NCBI GenBank assembly: GCA_900546085.1
Contig: URBS01000093.1
Coordinates: 1-9,055 of the forward strand
Direction: 5' to 3'
Length of the DNA: 9,055 nucleotides
Origin: an uncultured Collinsella sp.
GTDB taxonomy: Bacteria > Actinomycetota > Coriobacteriia > Coriobacteriales > Coriobacteriaceae
Under the pieces are notes generated by a model that saw nothing but the letters and a program-made list of their open reading frames with translations, did no database searches and was not told the DNA's origin. Below are positions 6,575 to 9,055 of this stretch, piece after piece. A program made the position numbers and the translations under genes. Position 1 is the first letter of the stretch, and every line of letters begins with the position of its first letter.

Positions 6575-7711
6575 ATGCGACTGCCCATGAATACCTCGCT
6601 TGCCACGCTCAAGCCCTCCGGTATCCGCCGGATCAACGCGCTCGCCGCCCAGCACCCGGGGTGCATCGCGCTCGCGCTCGGCGAGCCCGATTTTCCCACG
6701 CCCGATGTGATTAGCGCCGAGGTGACCGCCGCGCTGGACCGCGGTGACACGCACTATCCGCCCAACAACGGTCGCCCCGCCCTGCGTGATGCACTGTCCA
6801 AATATATGGATGACGCGGGCCTGGCGTTTTCCGCCGATGAGGTCATCCTGACCGACGGCGCGACCGAGGCACTGTCGGCAACATTCATGGCCATGCTCAA
6901 CCCCGGCGACGAGGTCATTATCCCCACGCCGGCCTTTGGCCTGTACGAGAGCATCGTCGTGGCCAACCACGCCAAGGCGGTCTTCTTGGATACGGAGCCT
7001 GCGCAATTCCAGATTGACGAGGACGCGCTTAGCGCCTGTGTGACCCCGGCGACCAAGGCCATCGTCATCTGCTCGCCCAACAATCCCACGGGTTGCATCC
7101 TCGACACGGCATCGCTCGACGCCGTGGCGCGCGTGGCAGAGCAGGCGGGCATCTACGTAGTCTGCGACGACGTATACAACCGCCTCGTCTATGTGGACGG
7201 CTACGAGCGCTTCGCCCAGCGACACCCGGAGCTGCGCGAGCAGACGGTCGTCATCGAGAGCTTCTCCAAGCCCTGGGCCATGACCGGCTGGCGCCTGGGC
7301 TGGCTCGCAGCAGCGGCACCCGTCATCGCCGAGATCGCAAAAGCTCACCAATACCTAGTATCGAGCGCCGTCTCCTTCGAGATGGACGCCGCCCGCGTGG
7401 CACTCACCGTGGACCCGTCGCCGATGCTCGAAGTCTACCGAGCCCGCCGCGAACGCGTGCTCGCAGCCTTAAACGCCATGGGCCTCGACGTAGTAGAACC
7501 GGCAGGCGCCTTCTACGCCTTCCCCAGCATTAAGCAGTTCGACCTAACAAGCGAAGACTTCTGCATCAAAGCCATCAAAGAGGCAAACGTAGCCCTAGTC
7601 CCGGGCGACTGCTTCGGCACCGAAGGCCACATCCGCCTAAGCTACTGCGTCTCCGACCAAGATCTGGACGAAGGCCTCCACCGCCTGTCCACCTTCGTCT
7701 CAACTCTATAG
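6575..7711 (+). CDS. Class I PLP-dependent aminotransferase (AspC/PatA-like)
   Basis: A 378-residue cytoplasmic fold-type I aminotransferase, which moves an amino group between an amino acid and a 2-oxo acid using pyridoxal phosphate. Visible landmarks are GEPDFPTP (37-43 region), DGATEAL (94-100), SPNNPTG (167-173), CDDVYNRL (197-204) with Asp198 and Tyr201 for the cofactor ring, SFSKPWAMTGWRLGW (229-243) with Lys232 as the Schiff-base lysine, and HIRLSY (352-357) with Arg354 for the substrate carboxylate. Both catalytic ends are present, so the gene is intact. AAAGGA at 6564-6569 precedes the ATG. Aspartate, aromatic or branched substrates are all possible in this group. Codon use changes in the last third: Glu is GAG in 13 of 13 cases up to residue 247, then GAA in 6 of 9. 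Confidence 0.88.
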   Translation: MRLPMNTSLATLKPSGIRRINALAAQHPGCIALALGEPDFPTPDVISAEVTAALDRGDTHYPPNNGRPALRDALSKYMDDAGLAFSADEVILTDGATEALSATFMAMLNPGDEVIIPTPAFGLYESIVVANHAKAVFLDTEPAQFQIDEDALSACVTPATKAIVICSPNNPTGCILDTASLDAVARVAEQAGIYVVCDDVYNRLVYVDGYERFAQRHPELREQTVVIESFSKPWAMTGWRLGWLAAAAPVIAEIAKAHQYLVSSAVSFEMDAARVALTVDPSPMLEVYRARRERVLAALNAMGLDVVEPAGAFYAFPSIKQFDLTSEDFCIKAIKEANVALVPGDCFGTEGHIRLSYCVSDQDLDEGLHRLSTFVSTL

Positions 7712-7761
7712 CCATCAGGGACCCAACCCATCAGCCCACCGACTTAAGCATTATGAGTGGG

Positions 7762-7984
7762 GGCGTCAGCCAACGTAAAACCGGGCTGCCCCAAAGTCAA
7801 CGCAGGCACGCGCCGTCGAAGGCCAGGCGCAAGGTTTTCGTAGATTCCGCACGAGCCGAAGAGCACTTAATGTGCTCTTCGTGCGAGCCCAGGACCTGAC
7901 CGAGCGAAAACCTTGCGCCTGGCCTTCGGCGGCGCGGCCGGATGGTGGAATTGTGTGCAGCCCGGTTTCCCGTTGACCGACGCC
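7762..7984. mobile_element. MITE-like palindromic element with 28-bp terminal inverted repeats
   Basis: Terminal arms 7762-7789 and 7957-7984 are reverse complements at 24 of 28 positions, including 12 consecutive bases (7778-7789 with 7957-7968). Inside them, in nearly the same register, lies a 32-bp stem and a further small hairpin, so the whole 223 bp is one nested, non-coding palindrome. Size, lack of a gene and terminal repeats fit a miniature inverted-repeat element or another dispersed palindrome. No convincing target-site duplication is seen; only GGG is shared at both borders. Copy number in the genome is unknown. Confidence 0.5.
7809..7936. repeat. 32-bp inverted repeat with nested hairpin
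   Basis: Arms 7809-7840 and 7905-7936 pair over 32 positions with a single T/G (7816/7929), which would be a wobble pair in RNA; 24 of these (7817-7840 with 7905-7928) are a perfect uninterrupted match. The 64-nt interior holds GAAGAGCAC-TTAAT-GTGCTCTTC (7858-7880), extended by GCAC/GTGC (7849-7852 with 7881-7884) beyond a bulge. It lies 97 bp after the aminotransferase stop and could end its transcript, but has no U-tract after the stem. Confidence 0.8.
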
Positions 7985-8001
7985 GGGGTCCCCGCCATAA
8001 T
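7973..8001 (+). promoter_or_regulatory. Promoter of the rplJ-rplL operon
   Basis: TTGACC (7973-7978) and CATAAT (7996-8001) are separated by exactly 17 bp and each differs from the sigma-70 consensus at one base. Transcription should begin near 8008, just before the L10 leader. The spacer contains the perfect dyad CGGGG-T-CCCCG (7984-7994), and the -35 lies inside the right terminal repeat of the palindromic element. Confidence 0.75.
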
Positions 8002-8020
8002 ACTTTCGGTTCACGCACGA

Positions 8021-8152
8021 ATCCGCTGCCAGAGACAGCCGGTGCAAACGGGCATCGCCCGCGAGCTTAATGGGATATCCCGCCAGCCGAGGTGGTCGAG
8101 TAGATATGTCTTCTCGCCCCCGTCGCTCATGCAGCGCGGGGGCTTTCTTTTT
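8021..8152 (+). ncRNA. Ribosomal protein L10 leader (rplJ leader RNA)
   Basis: The 5' untranslated region of rplJ contains the conserved L10-leader blocks in the right order: CCAGAGACAGCCGGTGC (8029-8045), a variable hairpin CGGGC-ATC-GCCCG (8049-8061), GCTTAAT (8065-8071), and GCCGAGGT (8086-8093). In this known autoregulatory element, excess L10 or L10-L12 complex binds the leader RNA and reduces expression of its own operon. Here the binding domain is followed by a hairpin (8097-8116) and an intrinsic terminator, so control probably acts through transcription attenuation. The 5' boundary is approximate; the transcript should begin near 8008. Confidence 0.85.
8116..8152 (+). terminator. Intrinsic attenuator in the L10 leader
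   Basis: GCCCCCG (8116-8122) and CGCT (8124-8127), with T8123 bulged, pair with AGCG and CGGGGGC (8133-8143) around the loop CATGC. TTTCTTTTT follows at once (8144-8152). This is a strong rho-independent terminator placed 65 nt before the rplJ start, the usual place for an attenuator controlling a ribosomal protein operon. Confidence 0.85.
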
Positions 8153-8217
8153 GGACATGCCCCCGTCACGTCCTTGTGGCGGACCGTGCCCGGAAAGAAT
8201 TCGAGGAGGTGTAATTC

Positions 8218-8739
8218 ATGCCCCAGCAGTACAAAATCGACAAGGTTGCAGAGATCGAGTCCCGTATCGCCGAGAACGCCGGTCTGTTCGTCGTCAACTA
8301 CAACGGTCTGACGGTTAAGCAGGCTCAGGAGCTGCGTCATCAGCTTCGCGAGTGCGGCGCCGAGATGAAGGTCTACAAGAACAACCTGGTCAAGATCGCT
8401 CTCAAGAACCAGGAGCAGCCCGAGATCGACGAGATCCTCGCCGGCCCCGTCGCTTATGTGTTCTACGAGACCGAGCCGGTCGAGGCCGCTAAGGCCCTTA
8501 AGGACTTCTCTGCTAAGTCCAAGGGCGTCCTTGAGATCAAGGGCGGTATCTCCGACGGCAAGGCCGTTTCCGCTGATGATGTTAAGGCTATCGCCGAGCT
8601 GCCCACCAAGGATCAGCTTCTCGGCCAGATCGCCGGTCTCATCTCCGGTTTCGCTCGCGACATCGCTGTCTGCGTCAACGGCGTTTCCTCTGGTCTCGCT
8701 CGTTCGATCCAGCAGGTCTCCGAGCAGAAGGCAGCCTAG
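8218..8739 (+). CDS. rplJ: 50S ribosomal protein L10
   Basis: L10 (uL10) anchors the L7/L12 stalk to 23S rRNA on the large ribosomal subunit and is also the autoregulator of this operon. The 173-residue length is normal. The N-terminal globular RNA-binding domain shows LFVVNYNGLTVKQAQELR (23-40) and the MKVYKNNLVKIA segment (50-61). ELPTKDQLLGQIAGL (127-141) starts the C-terminal part, whose long helix (to 173) binds L12 dimers. AGGAGGT (8204-8210) 7 nt before the ATG is a near-perfect ribosome binding site. Codon choice is that of a highly expressed gene (GCT, GTC, CTC, AAG). The gene lies downstream of its leader RNA and attenuator and is followed by rplL. Confidence 0.97.
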   Translation: MPQQYKIDKVAEIESRIAENAGLFVVNYNGLTVKQAQELRHQLRECGAEMKVYKNNLVKIALKNQEQPEIDEILAGPVAYVFYETEPVEAAKALKDFSAKSKGVLEIKGGISDGKAVSADDVKAIAELPTKDQLLGQIAGLISGFARDIAVCVNGVSSGLARSIQQVSEQKAA

Positions 8740-8754
8740 TTGCTGTTTTCACCC

Positions 8755-8822
8755 GCGGCGGCAACGCCGCACCCCTGGCGCATTCGCGCCGTGTTTTAAC
8801 TGATCTCCGTGCATCCGCACGG
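8755..8822 (+). promoter_or_regulatory. Three tandem hairpins between rplJ and rplL
   Basis: The 102-nt spacer encodes GCGGCG-GCAA-CGCCGC (8755-8770, a GNRA-type tetraloop), GGCGC-ATTC-GCGCC (8777-8790, then GTGTTTT) and CCGTGC-ATCC-GCACGG (8807-8822, just before the rplL ribosome binding site AAAGGA at 8829-8834). The second could act as a weak terminator. The set may protect or process the mRNA so that L12, present in several copies per ribosome, is made in excess over L10. That role is an inference. Confidence 0.6.
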
Positions 8823-8841
8823 AAACCGAAAGGACTTAGAA

Positions 8842-9055
8842 ATGGCTAAGCTTACCACCGATGAGATCATCGATGCTCTTAAGGAAATGACCCTTCTCGA
8901 GGCTTCCGAGCTCGTCAAGGCTATCGAGGACACCTTCGGCGTTTCCGCCGCTGCTCCTGCTGCTGTTGTCGCCGCTCCCGCTGCTGGCGCTGCTGAGGCC
9001 GAGGAGAAGACCGAGTTTGACGTCATCCTGGCTGACGTCGGCGCTAACAAGATGC
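8842..9055 (+). CDS. rplL: 50S ribosomal protein L7/L12 (3' end beyond window)
   Basis: The first 71 residues of L7/L12 (bL12), the flexible stalk protein that recruits translation factors to the ribosome. MAKLTTDEIIDALKEMTLLE begins the N-terminal dimerisation domain that binds L10. An Ala-rich hinge (about 36-52, SAAAPAAVVAAPAAG) follows, and EEKTEFDVILADVGANKM begins the globular factor-binding domain. About 50 residues are missing at the right edge. AAAGGA (8829-8834) lies 7 nt before the ATG. The order rplJ-rplL is the usual one, and codon use is that of an abundant protein. Confidence 0.95.
   Translation, partial: MAKLTTDEIIDALKEMTLLEASELVKAIEDTFGVSAAAPAAVVAAPAAGAAEAEEKTEFDVILADVGANKM

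Noticed and set aside
6542..7351. Minus-strand open frame of 269 codons
   Set aside because: It is a shadow of the aminotransferase, whose PLP-binding residues are all present.
7712..7761. Direct repeat CCATCAG (7712-7718, 7728-7734)
   Set aside because: Only seven bases and two copies; could easily be chance, and there is no regular spacing that suggests CRISPR or a binding-site array.
8021..8152. Possible tRNA in the structured leader before rplJ
   Set aside because: No cloverleaf, T-loop consensus or anticodon arm; the conserved blocks match the L10 leader instead.
7766..8340. Several open frames in the aminotransferase-rplJ gap (for example minus 7766-8158, plus 7913-8311)
   Set aside because: They cover the palindromic element, promoter and L10 leader, or run into rplJ out of frame, and show no recognisable protein sequence.

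Overview
The window is a GC-rich bacterial chromosome segment. It carries eight genes (one cut by the right edge) and several structured intergenic regions. The rplJ-rplL pair with its L10 leader, cytoplasmic carbohydrate enzymes, strong AGGAGG-type ribosome binding sites and C/G-ending codons suggest a gut actinobacterium of the Coriobacteriia, Collinsella-like. That assignment is an inference from style and gene content, not a database match.

Left part (1-2348): a family 4 glycoside hydrolase (NAD+/metal dependent, phospho-glycosidase-like) is followed by a multi-pass membrane protein I cannot assign. Codon use here, above all in the membrane gene, is more AT-rich and mixed than further right, as in an accessory segment. 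A short spacer with several perfect palindromes (2393-2450) and an extended -10 promoter then leads into the next gene.

Middle (2524-5817): a SotB-type sugar efflux transporter of the major facilitator superfamily ends at a 22-bp perfect inverted repeat that probably terminates transcription. Next come a cytoplasmic GH13 alpha-amylase-family enzyme and, 3 nt after its stop, a family 6 uracil/hypoxanthine DNA glycosylase, almost certainly co-transcribed. Transporter and GH13 enzyme fit sugar and oligosaccharide handling; the repair enzyme seems a passenger.

Right part (5819-9055): a minus-strand flavodoxin-like gene converges on the glycosylase gene with a single base between them. It is divergent from a class I PLP aminotransferase whose codon use changes in its last third. 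After that lies a 506-bp gap. It holds a MITE-like 223-bp palindrome (28-bp imperfect terminal repeats, 32-bp internal stem), a consensus-like promoter whose -35 box lies inside the right terminal repeat, and a ribosomal protein L10 leader RNA with an intrinsic attenuator. rplJ follows, then a spacer with three hairpins, then the start of rplL.

I see no CRISPR array, phage gene, toxin-antitoxin pair or defence system. The most unusual material is intergenic: the nested palindrome fused to the rplJ promoter, the 22-bp inverted repeat after sotB, and the palindrome cluster before sotB.
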